Shown: positions 48,101-60,887, counted from the stretch's first letter. The stretch: DNA of 64,000 nucleotides from Hawksworthiomyces lignivorus (GCA_002917075.1 NTMA01000003.1:992001-1056000); one strand, 5' to 3'. Numbers and translations are program-made. Notes: generated by a model not told the origin, from the sequence alone.

Positions 48101-50602
48101 CTTCTTCTTAGAAAAGGCCAAATCGAACAGCTGTGCTTCCTCTGGATGCATGACGTGAAATTCTTTCAGATGGGCATCCAAATTGCTGAAGTACACCTGA
48201 GCATCCTCATTAGAGCTGGAGCCCAGACCCTTTAGGTACTTGTACTCCCATCGCTTCACTTCAGTTTGGTGGGATTCTTTCCACTCGTCATACTCGGGAA
48301 TGGTGTAAAATGCCTTCGATTTGACTGGCTTTTTTGGGTTGGGGCCCTGCCAGATCTTGACAACAGGTGTAATGAATTCTTGGAAGAATTCAGGAATCCG
48401 CAGCAGGGAGGGAAATTGCACCTGTAGGAAATTGATGAGGAGGCCCTTGATATGGCTACCATCGTGATCTTGATCGGCCATGATCATCAAGTGTCCGTAC
48501 CGGAGACCTTTGGTGTCGGTGTAGACTTGCTTGTGCTTTAAGCCAAGGAACTGCTTGATGTTTTGAATTTCCTTGTTCTTGGTGATCTGGTCGATTGAAG
48601 CATCGCGCACATTCAGCAGTTTACCACGGAGCGGGAACACTCCAATGCGATCCGGATCAAGGACGGCACGACCAGCAACAGCTAGACCACGGGCAGAGTC
48701 ACCCTCTGTCAGAATCAGTGTGCACTCGTGCCCGTATCTGGTACCTGCCAAATTCGCATCGACAAGCTTATCGTTGCTGATACGAGAGCGCTTGTTTCCG
48801 TCACTCTTAGCCATCATTTTGTCAGCCTTCTTTTCGGCGAAGTGGATGATGTTGTTGATTGCATCAGTGGAGCGGATCTTTTTGATGAAAGCATCTGTCA
48901 AGGTACACTTGCTGCCAAAAGCGCTAACTTTAGTGGTCATTTGCTCCTTGGTCTGGGAGTTGAAAGACGGATTGTCAATGAAGCAGTTGACGAAGATGAA
49001 AATATGGTTACGAATATGGCTGAGCTTCAGAGAGTGGCCTTTTTTCCGCTTGTTCAAATCAGCCAACAAGGCATTGCAGATTTGGTCGGCAATGTAGTTG
49101 ACGTGTGTACCACCGGACGTAGTTGCAATCGAATTAACGAAGGATACCTGCTGGAAGGTACCATCGGAGACCGTAAAGCCAACCTGCCACCGTTTGTGCG
49201 CTTTATCTTCGATCTGCACAGTAGCTGTAGAAGGCAGCTCCTCGCCAGTCACCTCCTCGTCGCGCTCCTTGGCAATAGCCTTAGCATACATCTCACAGTA
49301 CTTCTTGAAGCCAACACTGAGATGTTCACCGTTCAGATATACTCTGACTGAGCCTACAACACCAGCCATATCATAAACGCGACGATAGATAAGAGCCTCA
49401 AGGTCGTCGTCGATGCCGTTGGGCATATTGAAGCGCTTGTAGTCTGGCGTGAAAGTCACGCGCACAAAGTCGGCTGATTTATTTGAAGTGATTTTGGGCT
49501 TGTCCATCACGGACATGTTGTTGTGCCACGTCTGCTTATACCGCTTGCCATTTGCAGAGTCTTGACACTCCAGGGTGAACTCAGTGGAGAAAACGTTGCA
49601 AAGCTTAGCACCATAACCATTCCGACCGCCGACGGTCTTCTTTTCATTGTCATCATAGTTGGAACCAGTCAGGAGGTGACCGAAAAGCATCTCGGGGATG
49701 TACACTTTCTCTTTCTATACATTGAAGAATTGAAAGTCAGTCAATCAGGTCAGAGCGAGACACAAACTCACAGATTTAATACTATTACAACTCACCTCGT
49801 GCATTTCAACAGCAATGCCCTTGCCATTATTTTCCACGCTGATCTCGCCAGTTTCGCGGTTCACTGTGACTTTGAGTGCAGTCATGCCAGGGTCGCGCTG
49901 TTTATTGTCGGCGGCGTTGACAAGAATCTCATCAAAAATCTTGTACAGGCCAGGTACGAAGGATACATTCCTCTTCTCCATCTGCTTAGTTTCTTTGTTG
50001 AACACCCACATCGGTTGTTCGAGGTGCTCGACCGAGCCAATGTACGTGTCAGGCCGCTTGATAATGTGCTCAAGCTGCGTCAGTTTCTGGTACATCTCGG
50101 ATGCCGTTTTGTTAGACTTAGGCTGTGACGATGATGCATTTTCATCAAGGCCATCAAACTGGGCGATACTGTCATTGGCAATCTCGGACAGTGGTTGGCC
50201 GGCTGACTTTGGTTTCTTCGCCGGGGCTTTCTTCTGCTTCTTGGTACTTGGTGGTGTATGTGACAGGTCTCTGACGTCGCTGTCATCATTACCAGCGTCC
50301 TCGTCGTCCTCGTCATCGCCAATAGGCTTCGCCCGTTTCTTGGAGGCAGCTGGTCGCGCAGCGAGTTTCGTCTGCGCCAATTTTGTGGTTTTCTTAGGCG
50401 CTGCTTTAGGGGCTGCCGCCTTCTTCGCTGCCGCCTTCGCTTTTGGCTTCTACGACGAGTGAAGCTAGTGTTAATGCATGATTCTGTCTAGCAATCAACA
50501 AAAGCCAATTGTGAATAAACTTACCGGCTCAGGAGAGTAGGCATCAGACTCATTGTCTACGTCAAAGACGGAGTCATGATCGCTCATGACGTCCGAATCC
50601 AT
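45142..50602 (-). CDS. TOP2: DNA topoisomerase II
   Basis: Five exons (50602-50525, 50449-49796, 49714-46979, 46918-46652, 46590-45142) join in frame to about 1727 residues; introns are 60-81 nt. The enzyme passes one DNA duplex through a transient double-strand break in another, using ATP, in the nucleus. N-terminus: acidic/Lys-Ala-rich tail. ATPase (GHKL): VENNGKGIAVEMHE and GGRNGYGAKLCNVFS. Transducer: QTKEQMTTK. TOPRIM: LTEGDSARGLAVAG, PLRGKLLNVRDAS, DQDHDGSHIKGLL. Cleavage domain: GGSDAASARYIFTRL with catalytic Tyr at about residue 918. The C-terminal ~400 residues are charged Lys/Asp/Ser/Ala-rich, as in other fungi, with KKxRGRK-type nuclear signals. Start ATG 50602 gives the usual MDSD acidic start. 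Length agrees with filamentous ascomycete TOP2. Confidence 0.97.
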
Positions 50603-51381
50603 AGTGAAAAGTAGAGAAGATGCAGAGTATGTCTTTCTGATTTAGAAAAGGCAAAAATTCAGTGTGCTTTGGGAAAGTAAGAGGTATCCAGCAAAAGAAG
50701 ACGAAGTCGCAAACACGGCGGGAATTGCTGAGTACAAAGGAGGGGTGACGAGGAAGGTGACCAAAAAGCGATGGATCAAAAGGACAAGAGAAAGACGAAG
50801 GAAGATAAAGAAAGGGTAGACTAAAGAGGACAGCGTGCAAGGATCCGGTCCTCAGACTGAGCGAGAGATGTCGCTGTCAGGTACAGTGTCGTCGTGGATG
50901 TCGTGGATGTCAGTGTCGTTATCGTCGTCGTCGTCCGCATTGGTGTCGTTGACGAAAGAAGGAAAGAAAAGAAAAGCGATAGACAAAGGCCAACAGGAAA
51001 AGAGGGGCTTACATAAAACGATAACGATCAAGGACCCTTTGTTGATATGTTTATGTTTTGTTGTACCGGTTCAGGAAGGCACAACGGTAAATGTAAACAA
51101 ATTTCTGCCTTTGCCCCGTTGGCACTTTTGCGGACTTCAAACCAGGGCACGTTCTCAGGCGCATGTCAGAACGCGTCCCTTGCAACGCCTTAGTCAGGTT
51201 TCATTTTTTTAGCGCGGTTTTGGTTGCTACGCTACGATCCATTCTGGTCACGTGTGAATTTGAAGCTTGTTAAGGCTGCTGCATAGCCCCTTGGCGGTCA
51301 GCCCGAACAACCTGGCTCCTGGCTAGCTTATGCATGGGCGTATGTATGTAAACAGATGGATGCATATATAAACAGTTAACG
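50603..51381. other. TOP2 promoter region
   Basis: Upstream of TOP2. Plus-strand A/G-rich 50640-50830 is pyrimidine-rich on the TOP2 strand, consistent with a leader. No other gene is seen. Confidence 0.5.
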
Positions 51382-51765
51382 TCAAATTGTCAGTGCAACA
51401 CGAATCTCATCCAGGAACTCTTCTTTTTCTCCTCGCACAACATAAAGACTGACGCAAGGCACTTCCATCTCGTATGTAAAGGTGCGCAGCATATTTGGAA
51501 TAGACGCCGCGCGCAACATCGTAGTCATCTGAAAAGTAGCATTGAGCGCCCCTGTCCTCCACTCTTTGCTTGCTTGTCTGGACAGCGTATCCAGCTGTGA
51601 GCCTTGTTATGCCTACTGAACGGCTCATATCCGGAGTTGTCCTACGAACAGGTCATCGCACAAGCATGAATCACAAGACGTCGTCGTTTTAGGTTGGTTA
51701 CCTTTTGCAACTGTCACTTCCGTGTTGTATGAGAGCCAAGTAGATAACAAGTTGGAGAAAATGGG
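51382..51765 (-). CDS. Tentative 3' exons of an unrecognised protein gene
   Basis: The frame has no ATG of its own. The terminal exon, about 51602-51382, encodes 72 complete residues ending TYEMEVPCVSLYVVRG...FLDEIRVALTI and a TGA. A preceding exon 51765-51702 (acceptor acatag, donor gtaacc) joins in phase, giving LLSTWLSYNTEVTVAKG before SQLDTLSRQASKEWRTGALN. The mixed amphipathic composition with ordinary codon use looks coding. I do not recognise the family, and the 5' exons are unplaced. A different frame with an ATG (51628-51407) is also open across the same bases, so this is not certain. The gene would lie head-to-tail upstream of TOP2. Confidence 0.35.
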
Positions 51766-54700
51766 CTATGTTCGGATGAGCCATCCCCTTGACCACCTTC
51801 TTTTGCCGTTTCCCCTTCTCTACGGCCAGCTTTCCTCCACATGAAGATCTGCGCGCTTTTCCTTGTGAATCTTTTGCACATTCAAAGAATTGCTCTATCC
51901 TTCGCTTTATTCGCTTATCAAACGTAGTACGACGGATCCAAAACGACTTGCAGCAGGAGTTCGTCTCTAGGCATATTTAGACCGTATTTACTGTGCGTTT
52001 GAGTGCGCGTTGTTTCTCTCTCTTCTCCGTTTCTAAACATTAGAGATTAAAAATTCTTCCAGCCCATACTCTTCGTTGGCATGACACATCGTGGCTGTGA
52101 GAGACTGATCACAGAACAGAAGCTGGCCAATTCTAGGAAAGGAAATGAAAGAAGAAGGATATAAATCGTGTTAGAAATAAAGCAATATATGACTATGAAT
52201 GGCACATTTGCTATCTTGCTTCCATACCTCGTTAGCATGCTCGCCGTAGAGGAGCCGGTGGGCTGTAGGACATCGTGCAGCAAAGGCGTAACAGCTATAA
52301 ACTTATGTACAAGCTCGCATATGCAATCGGTCTCGTTAGGGATTAGAAGAACATGCATAAGCTAGAAGTTAAATGAAAAGCCTTGCTTAGGTTTTCTATT
52401 TTATGATTGTTACTGAAGAAATGGAGAAAGCTTGTAATTTGCAAGTTGCTTCTCTATCCCCCGCCTCCCTCTCCCTTCCGACTTGAGGGCTCAGACTTCT
52501 ATTATCTCACCCTATACAACACGGGCAGTGAGCAACACTAAATATAAAACATTGGCTTTGTGCGCTACAGCCAGTAAACAAATGTATATGAGCGCATGTA
52601 TAACAAAAAATAACTCAACGCTGAGTATCGCAAAACGTTCACACTCCTCCCTCTTCAAGTGCCTGGGTTCTTTCTGCAACTAGATTTAAGAGCAAAGATC
52701 TACATTTTTTTCTTCACTAAACAATCTCAGTTCATCTTTAAAACACCATATCATTTAGTACGAAGTCTTACAGAATAATGAAGGACGTCTACATTACTAC
52801 TGAAAAAAGTATTAGTTGAATGCCTCTAAAACTGGAAACAAAGTGGCTCGTGGTGCATATGTGGCAAACACAAGAATATAGAGAACTAGATGCTATATGC
52901 TACGGACTAACGAGCCAAGGGTAATCACAATATAAGAAGACAGATTTCATGAGCCATGGACATGGGAACGCAGCTTCCATTGCGGATTCTTTGCATCCAG
53001 CCGAATACTTCTAGACGTAGAGAATATAATTCTGAGTAATTTATATTCCGAGTCCATCAGAAATCAATTGGCTAACACGTACCATCGAAAACAGCAGAAA
53101 CAGCAAAAAGCTCAATGTAAGTTTAATCGGTACGAGGATCAACTCGGTGCAAAATGTCTATAGATTGTGAAGAGAGAGGTACTACGCAAACCTTTACTAT
53201 TCCTCTCATCAATTTACACTTTGGCCGATAGATGTATCGAATTGCACCAATGAAAAAAAAAAAAAAGATTACATCATTGTAGAATAATCCTGTAAAATGC
53301 CTCGTATGTAATCATAGAACACACTCCTCTTAAAGGTATGGCTGCATCAAAACTTAGACCCATCTCTAAGATTTAAGGTGAATAATTGGCGTTTGATATC
53401 GCCAATCCCTCAGTAAGAGAATTGTAATTAAGGCCACAGTCCGTTTATAGTAAGATAATTCATGAAACTTACAGAGCACTACTGCAGTAGAAATTTGGAA
53501 TAGCTCTAAAATGTATGGATTCACCGCAAAGTAGCGTTGGTTAGAAATCTGTTTTCATTCTCTTTATCTAGCTGATACGGCGATGAATGTAAAGAAAATA
53601 GGAATTTTTCAGAATACGACAGCGAATTACATTAAGAAAGAAGATACTAGCAAGTCTGTGACAATAGTCTAATTTTATCTAAAAGATGGATACGTTTATA
53701 TCTATACTATAAGTGACCGGTAGAGCGATTAACACACAGCTTTCTATTAAAAGGGTTCTAGTAAACCATACCAGATAAATCCATCTGTGAATCCCTGCGC
53801 TAAGGCAGAGACGCGTATGCAACAATGTTATCTATATACTCTTGTGCAGATACTGGGATTTCGAAGGGAAGTCTTCGTCCGTTTGGGCGACTGGGTCTCG
53901 TTTTGATTAGAACCGGCTCGGATTTCACCTCGAAATTAGATACACCGACATCTGAAAGAGTCATCTGGCCAACTCACAGGCAAAATCTAGCCAGATCTAG
54001 CGGTGTTTATCTCTGAAGTATTTAATTTAATGTTTTGTTCGCAGAAAAAAAAAATTAAACGATTAGCTGCAGGTACCACGTGTGTCGAGTCGAGCAAGCA
54101 AATTTTCATAAGATGAGACATTCAAACGGTTTGCTCCTTTATTCTACGTATTTGAGCTAATTATATTTACCAAATCAAGTACCTTATAACTTGCATATGA
54201 ACAAAAAAAATTAACTCGTAAGACGAGAAGGAGGCAAAGGAGAAAACAGTCCAAGTTAACGACTGGTGGAAGCTGTAGAAGCTATGTAGATATCCGTTTT
54301 CACTCACCGTAACTGTCTCAAGAGAAAATAATACCACCTATCTCTGAGGCCCTGGCTCGACTTCATAAGTCTTACTTCAGATTCGACCAGAAGAGATAGT
54401 CAGCAGAAGTATGCATCTTTCTGCTACATATGAAAAAAGAGAATTTGAAGGGCTCCTGTTATTATCTTAATATTGTCACTTTACACTATTGTTTTTCAGT
54501 TGTCAGTTCCACGGTATCACTTGCAAAATCTTACAATACCTTTGCCGGCACGCAGTTCTGCAGTTCTCTCCGCTACATTTTGTCTCTTGTCAACTATATT
54601 GATGCAGTTATAGTGACGCTGTCTTTTTGGTGCCAATACCGCTCAGTATATGCTAAGGAGATAAAACTATTTCGATGTTCGCACACCTAGAAAGGTCTAT

Positions 54701-55666
54701 TGGTGTATTTCATAGGCATAATTCCAAGCAAGCTGGCGACAGTAAATGTAGCTGCACTCGCTCCGTTTGCTTCTCTGTGTCTCTACCGAAGTCCTACTAT
54801 TTTTTTTCTTGGTCAAAATTCCTGTAACTTACGAAATCTTGAAAGTCTGATAATCCGATCTGCTCTCTATTTTCTCGCTTTCTCCGAAAGACCTTGATCA
54901 GTTCTCACATTGTGATTTCGTCAAGATAATCACTTGCTAAGCCAGTAGTCCTTCTCTTAGACAAAATAAGCGGTGACATAGCTATGCAGCCGCCATGTAT
55001 TTATTTTTTTCTTCTTATAATTTTGACAAAAACGACCAATTCTACGCATAGCTGAGACACCCTGAACAAAGAATAACAATTTAAGATTGTAAGAGTCCTA
55101 CTCCACTCGCTCTCTAGGCACCTCTCTGTAGTAAAGAAATCAACATAACAAGCTCTCAATCTACATATATGTGCTAGAATAAGTGAGCTCTTGTTTTCTG
55201 CTTTTCATTGTTATTGTTTACCAATTTCCTCGACAGAACAGGCAGAAAATTATGGCGCTGGTATGGTGCTTTGGAAACTCTTATGGATGTGGCACACCAC
55301 TACATATAAGTGTGTGCAAGAGAGATGACATTTACAAGCGACGAAATAGTAATATGAACTCAGGAGTGTAATTTGTAGGAGAAACAATTCGCCAGACGTA
55401 GGTTGTTCACTGCAAGATCTTGTTTGCTCTCCCCTTCTGCCATGATCTTCCAGAATATGGAGCAAAGCAAGGGCCGAAACACAAGAAGACCGGAGGTTCA
55501 TGTTATTATTGAGGAAGGTGACAGGTGAGTGTTTTCCACGGCGGCCAAGCCACGTCTGCTTGCGTTAGTGTGAGTTCACCACCTGTCATGAGCCGCCATG
55601 GTTTATGCCTTCCCTTCATTTTTACGCTTGTCTGTGTAACCGTAAGTACATGTACATACACACCAT

Positions 55667-55700
<34 letters not shown>

Positions 55701-56081
55701 CATAATTCTTGCAATTTTCACTTCTTTCTTCTTACCTCTTCCCCGTGTTTCAACTTAGATCTCTTGCAACACACTCTCCTCCCTCTTGGTTGAACACTGG
55801 ACATCCATCTGTCAAAACAGAAGTAGTATAGTTAGAACCTGAAGGAGGAGAAGAGCAATGAAATCACAGAAACACAAATATCCAAAATCCTCATAATTTG
55901 TCATACGCACAAGTGCTCGAATATTCCACCTATATCACTGTCTGCACACCTTTCGTTTCTATAGCTCTAAGTAAAAATTTCCTCCTTTATTATTTCTTTA
56001 TTCACTCGTCGAACCAACGACTGTGACTGAACCGTTTTCCTTTCTTCTTCTCCAAAGAACAAGAGGTTGTTGATCAGAGAT
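51766..56081. other. AT-rich intergenic region upstream of the APSES regulator
   Basis: 4.3 kb with only short frames, AT-rich from about 52.4 to 55.3 kb. The right end (55.5-56.0 kb) becomes T/C-rich with T33 at 55668-55700 and should be the XBP1-like promoter and leader. No transposon or RNA gene is recognised. Confidence 0.5.
55668..55700. repeat. T33 homopolymer
   Basis: Thirty-three T about 380 bases upstream of the XBP1-like start codon, in promoter or leader sequence. Poly(dT) tracts of this length are known to disfavour nucleosomes. Confidence 0.9.
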
Positions 56082-58541
56082 ATGTCTTCCTCCTCTTCTA
56101 GGTTTTCTCCATCTTCGCCTTCATTGTCATCCACAGTTAGTCCAATCATGGTCATCGCATCACCAGCAACTGTCTATAGTGACAGTCCGGGTCTACTTAA
56201 TCAGCTTGCTCCGCCTACACAGCACCGTCAATATCACCATAGACGTCAACTGCAAAATCAACACCAGCACCAAGCAAATTCACATACAGAATTTGTGCGA
56301 GCTAATCCTAAAGGCGCGATCCGGTTCCCACCGTTTGAAGATAACCTTAGTTCTGAAGCAAGATGTTCTGTCCAAACGTATTGCATCTATCCGTTTGGCA
56401 ACATCCAGGAATATTGTCGCCACATACCATATGCTAGCGGAAAGAAAGATTTTCATCAAAAGACAGGACGAGAGAGCTTCGAGGGTATACAGTTTTACCT
56501 AAGTTCAATGCGAATCCCATTTTTCTCAAATACTAACATAAATTAGTCTTTCAGTATGTGTTCAAGATGCCCAGTGAAGAAAGCCAGTATCATGTCATGT
56601 GGGACTACAACGTTGGTCTCGTTCGCATGACGCCGTTTTTCAAATGTTGCAAGTATAGCAAGGTGAGAGAAATTTGAATAGTTGGCGGGTATCAAGACCT
56701 GAATTCGACGAAGGCGTCAAATCCCCGCTGATTAAAGAGCAAAAAGACAACGCCGGCGAAGATGCTGAACATGAACCCCGGCCTCAGAAGTATTACACAC
56801 AGCATCACTGGAGGCTCTATCATGGCACAAGGCAAGTGAGCCTTTTGCGTCTTTATTTCTGTCTATATCATTGCCTACTGACAAAAAAGGGTACTGGATG
56901 CCTTATTCCTGTGCCAGAGCTGTTTGCGCAACGTTCTGTTACCATATTGCGGGTGCCTTAATCCCTATTTTCGGCCCTGATTTCCCATCAGAATGCATTC
57001 CGCCACATTCCCTTGATTATGGACGGATGGTGATTGACCAAGCTCTAGTCAGCGGGGCAACATGCGAAGCTGAGCAGATGCGCCGTCAGACACTCCACAC
57101 TACAGCGAAGGAGAGAAGTGACGACGGCGACGGCGGAAGTGGGATTGGTGATTGCAGTAGCACCGGTACCAGCAACTTGGATATAGGGCACAAAAAAGAC
57201 AAGGAAGGAAAGAGAAGTAGCAGTATTTCACAAAAAATCAACCTAGGCTGCCTTTCCCCACGACGTAATCGAATATTGCAATATCCTCCGCCAGATGATC
57301 CAAACTGCATACCAGGCTGCATATCTCGGAGTATCCTACCACCGATTGATCCTTCTAGAATTCCTCCGGTTCTTGTTCCAGTAGCTGCAGAGGCTGCGCC
57401 ATTGCCAGCACACAACATACACCCAAGCCAGAGAAGACAGCTCTCTGCGACAAAGAATGGCACGAGACTGCCACCTCTAGGACACAATCAACTGCCCTCG
57501 GTGTCATACGGTGATGCTCTTCCGCCACTGCCAGCGACGTGGCTTCCGCGTCCACTGCTATCTTTTCAATATATAGACGATAGCGAACCACACACCAGCT
57601 CCCACCAGATAAGCGACAGTTGTGGGTTTACGCCATGCTACCAAGAAAAGGCGCCGTCGAAGAACATGATGGAAGTAGCCACTCTTCTGGATGGAGACGC
57701 TAGTCAGCCAAGAAGATCGTATGCTGAGTCTCTAATTCGTGTCAGAAATGCTCAGTCTTTGGAGTCTCCGTTGTCTATTTTAGGGAAACCAGCTTGTATA
57801 AACTTACTCCCTCAACCTAAGATGCACGCACTTCCACGTCACCAGGTATGGGAAGAGGCGACCAAATTTTCGGTTCCTTCATCTTCTCAGTCAAGTGACC
57901 AGCAGAAACACCAAATGCGCCACATAGAGAAACTGCTTCCAGCCTCGCTTGTCCGGACGACACCACAACAAATAAGGTCAAACCATGGTGTTAGCCAGCA
58001 GGATAATGGTCGCAGGAATGATAACAGAAAAGAAGGGCATTTCGATGCGTCTACACACTATCCGTCACCACCACAGCTACCAGTTCTTGAGCTACTAGAG
58101 GCTACAGCAAGGAAGAGGATGTCCCTCTCAGTAGGGCGGGATAAAGATTTCGATGAAATGTCCACAATGGGGCCGGTCGACCAGAGCGAACAGGGCTTCT
58201 GCACTGCTGGGCAGCTAAACTTCCTTGGTAGCCAACAACTGCCGCCTCGTGGAGATGCAGGAGCAGCACTTTCATCGCAGCATCGTTCTTCCTGGAACGC
58301 ATACGACGTTGACGCAGCCGAAATGCTCGTAAATTTGAGGGTGGAAGTGGCCACAGGCGGGCCTAGCAATGAGGAGAATGCAGAAGGCGACACTGGCCAT
58401 GATCTATCCAAGCCAGAAGATAACGATGAGCTGGTGTATGCGTCCACACAGAAGAGGAATGGCCGTCGCCGATTTGTCAACAGTATATCGTCCATTTTAT
58501 GCGATGAGCCTGAGCCACGCAAAAAGCGGCGAGCAACGTAA
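56082..58541 (+). CDS. APSES/KilA-N transcription factor, Xbp1-like
   Basis: Four exons (56082-56484, 56547-56662, 56747-56831, 56890-58541) give about 751 residues. The APSES/KilA-N DNA-binding domain spans roughly residues 85-255. Its pieces are [43 protein letters not shown] (across intron 1), [60 protein letters not shown] and [18 protein letters not shown]. This extended version, with the conserved YVFK and GYWMPY blocks, is that of Xbp1-like proteins, which repress transcription under stress or starvation in yeast. The rest is long and Ser/Pro/Gln-rich; basic clusters near the end (KRNGRRR, PRKKRR) are likely nuclear signals. Intron 1 has a perfect TACTAAC. Intron 3 (56832-56889) needs a GC donor (gcaagt). 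Start is the first ATG after an upstream stop. Confidence 0.9.
56832..56889 (+). other. GC-AG intron of the XBP1-like gene (58 nt)
   Basis: The donor gcaagt follows CACAAG and the acceptor aaaaag precedes GGTACTGG. Only this junction restores the conserved AQGYWMPY. The nearby GT (gtgagc, 56836) breaks the frame. A CTACTGAC-like branch point precedes the acceptor. Confidence 0.8.
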
Positions 58542-58883
58542 TATGGAAGATGCATGCTAGGAACAGTGGAAAATAGAAAAAAAAATTTGATAACTTAAGA
58601 TAATAGAGAAACAAAACGGTAGAGATGGAGGGCCAAGGAGTGGAAACGTTTGCAGCATTTCTTGTTCTCTTTTGTTGTTCTAGGTTTGCTGGAGCACTGT
58701 TTGGAAATTTGCTGTGTGGTTGAACTTTGATGCTTTAGAAATTGGTCGATTTGGGCTGGTGTATACGATTCATTGAATTTGAAAGGGGAAAAATAGTTCT
58801 GGTCAGGTCATAGATACTTGTCGAAGCAATCACTATTATGTATGCTCTTTTTAGGCCGTCTTTTCGACTTTGCAGCCGTTTTC
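58542..58883. terminator. Convergent 3' region of XBP1-like and CNS1 genes
   Basis: 342 bases between convergent stop codons with A-runs near 58576-58585 and AT-rich stretches. It presumably holds both polyadenylation sites. No gene is seen. Confidence 0.5.
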
Positions 58884-60305
58884 TCAAGTCTGGTGCTCAC
58901 CGCGCTCGGCTGCCTTCTTGCTCTTAAAATCTTGCACCCAGGCAGTTGCCTCGCTGCGCGGCACGACAAAAATTCGGATAACTTCGTCGACGACCTCGAC
59001 ATCAGCCTGAGCGAGGATCCGCCCAAGGGCCATCTTCTTGCCAACTTTGACCAGCCCTCCCTTCGCAGTCTCCATATAGCAGTCGACCGCGGCGGCGTTG
59101 GCATAGGCACCATCTGTCGCATCATTCCAGGGTGGCGGGAGTATGTACTCCAGGTGATCCGCCAGGGTCTCTGTCTCGCGGAAGGCCTTGACGAAGTCGG
59201 ACTGCAGCTGAAGCGGGTACAACAGGACCGTCGGGTAACTAAGCGTGCTCTTGGAGACATCAAGATCCCAGGTGCCGTCGTCCTCGGGCTCCAGCCTAAT
59301 ACCGGCATCCTCTAGCTCGGGTGGCTGCGCCGTCGTGCGAATCTTGACGCCTCGGGCACGCAGGACGGCGCGTAGCCGCTGCGCTTTGCGCTGCTCGCGA
59401 GCGACCCGCTCGTCTTCGCGGCGCTTCCGCGCAGCCACCGTTTCGGCGCGAGCAGCCACGTCCCGGACGATGCGCTGCAGAGGCGCATTCTTCGGGTCAG
59501 CCGCTAAGCCACCGTCGCAAGCTGCGCGGGCCTCGTCAATCTTGTCGAGAGCCAGGAAGGCCTTGGCACTACGGAACCAGGCTTTGACGTTGTTCGGGTT
59601 CAGCCGCAGGGCGGAGCCGCAGTCGAGCGTGCAGGACCGGTAGTTGCGGAGCTCAAGCTGACAAGCGGCGCGGTTGGCGTAGAGCTGTTCGAGAACAGTG
59701 TGCTGCTTCTTAATCTCGGCGGGACTGTCCGGATCAGGAGGAAGGTTGCCGTCCTCATCCGGCTCCTGCTTGGCGGGTGGTTCCCCACGAGCCCGCCGCC
59801 TGTCCTCGCCGGCCAACAGGGCCACGCCTTTATCGTAAAATGTGCGGGCGTCAGCCCACTGAGCCTCGCGGAAGCTCTCGTTGCCGCGCTCTTTGAAATC
59901 AGTGGCGTTTTCAAGCGGGGTGCCCTCATAGGCCAAAGCTTGCAGAGCAGCTATGTCATCGTTCTCCTCTAGCTCGGTCATAAACAAAGGCGATTTGTTG
60001 AGGTCAGCCAAGATCTCCTCAGCTGTCTTGCCGCTTGTGGCTGCTAGGGCAGGTGGAAGCTCTGGTCCGGCTACGACAGGAACCTCTGGTCCTGCCGCCT
60101 GGGCATCTGGCTCTGATCTTGTCTTTTCTGACGATGATGTCTTTGCGGTTTTTACCTCCTGCTTTGACGCATCTTTGGGTATCGCTTCTGGTACCACATT
60201 CGGCTTCTTATTTGCCTCTCCATTTTCATTTGTTTTTTTTCTGCTCGCTTCTGCCAGCTTTAGCTTTTCAGCTACACCATCTGTGATTTCTTCCAAATGC
60301 ACCAT
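58884..60305 (-). CDS. CNS1: Hsp90/Hsp70 co-chaperone Cns1/TTC4
   Basis: A single-exon 473-residue protein from ATG 60305. Residues 1-95 are charged and low complexity; EEILADLNKSPLFMTEL (about 96-112) is a conserved lead-in. TPR units start at ATDFKERGNESFREAQW (about 134-150), are interrupted by an acidic Pro-rich insertion (~170-205), and continue with LYANRAACQLELRNYRSCTLDC and NVKAWFRSAKAFLALDKIDEA. These bind the EEVD tails of Hsp90/Hsp70. A long basic helix (ARKRREDERVAREQRKAQRL) links to the C-terminal wheel domain (LLYPLQLQSDFVKAF, HLEYILPPPW, IFVVPR). Cns1 is essential in yeast and works with Hsp90 and translation elongation factor 2 in the cytoplasm. It is longer than yeast Cns1 because of the N-terminal extension. 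Confidence 0.92.
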   Translation of the reverse strand: MVHLEEITDGVAEKLKLAEASRKKTNENGEANKKPNVVPEAIPKDASKQEVKTAKTSSSEKTRSEPDAQAAGPEVPVVAGPELPPALAATSGKTAEEILADLNKSPLFMTELEENDDIAALQALAYEGTPLENATDFKERGNESFREAQWADARTFYDKGVALLAGEDRRRARGEPPAKQEPDEDGNLPPDPDSPAEIKKQHTVLEQLYANRAACQLELRNYRSCTLDCGSALRLNPNNVKAWFRSAKAFLALDKIDEARAACDGGLAADPKNAPLQRIVRDVAARAETVAARKRREDERVAREQRKAQRLRAVLRARGVKIRTTAQPPELEDAGIRLEPEDDGTWDLDVSKSTLSYPTVLLYPLQLQSDFVKAFRETETLADHLEYILPPPWNDATDGAYANAAAVDCYMETAKGGLVKVGKKMALGRILAQADVEVVDEVIRIFVVPRSEATAWVQDFKSKKAAERGEHQT

Positions 60306-60887
60306 CCTTTGTCCTACTTCCTTGTTATGTTCGTTATGTTCGCAGCAACAAAAATTCTCTGATTTATGTTAAAGATGAGTCAATAGGATGCTCATTTGGG
60401 GTTAGGTAGCAACTGCTTGTACCAATATCTTTCTTTCTTGTTTTTCTTTTTCTTTTTCTATTTTCACTTTTTTTTCTGCCGTAGTATGACTTCACTTTTT
60501 CGCCTAAAAATTAATAAGCAACATTTATCACCGGTTCTAGCAAGGCACTAGCTACTTCATTGAATAGTATCCCGTCTATTAACTCTTATTTAACGCCAGG
60601 CTAACATCTACTTTTAAACCCTTAGAACCATAGATCTTCTCCGTTATGCCCGTATCCTGTCACACTTAAATAAGACCCAAAGAGAATGCAGTTCCAACTT
60701 TCCAAAATCCTAAAATTTCAGCCCCACTTCCTCGAAACCTTGGTTTTCTTAGAGAACCCCCCCAAAAAATGACCATGCGCCGTACAAAATTCGCTGGCTG
60801 ATCTCTGAATTTGAAAATGCAGGATAGGTGTAGTTAAAAATCACAGCAACGTTGCCAAGTTGTTTTCTAGTGTTATTGCCCCTAAAA
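60306..60887. other. CNS1 promoter and MFS transporter 3' region
   Basis: Both neighbours are on the minus strand. The interval contains T/C-rich DNA near 60425-60480 and AT-rich spacer. No gene is seen. Confidence 0.5.
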
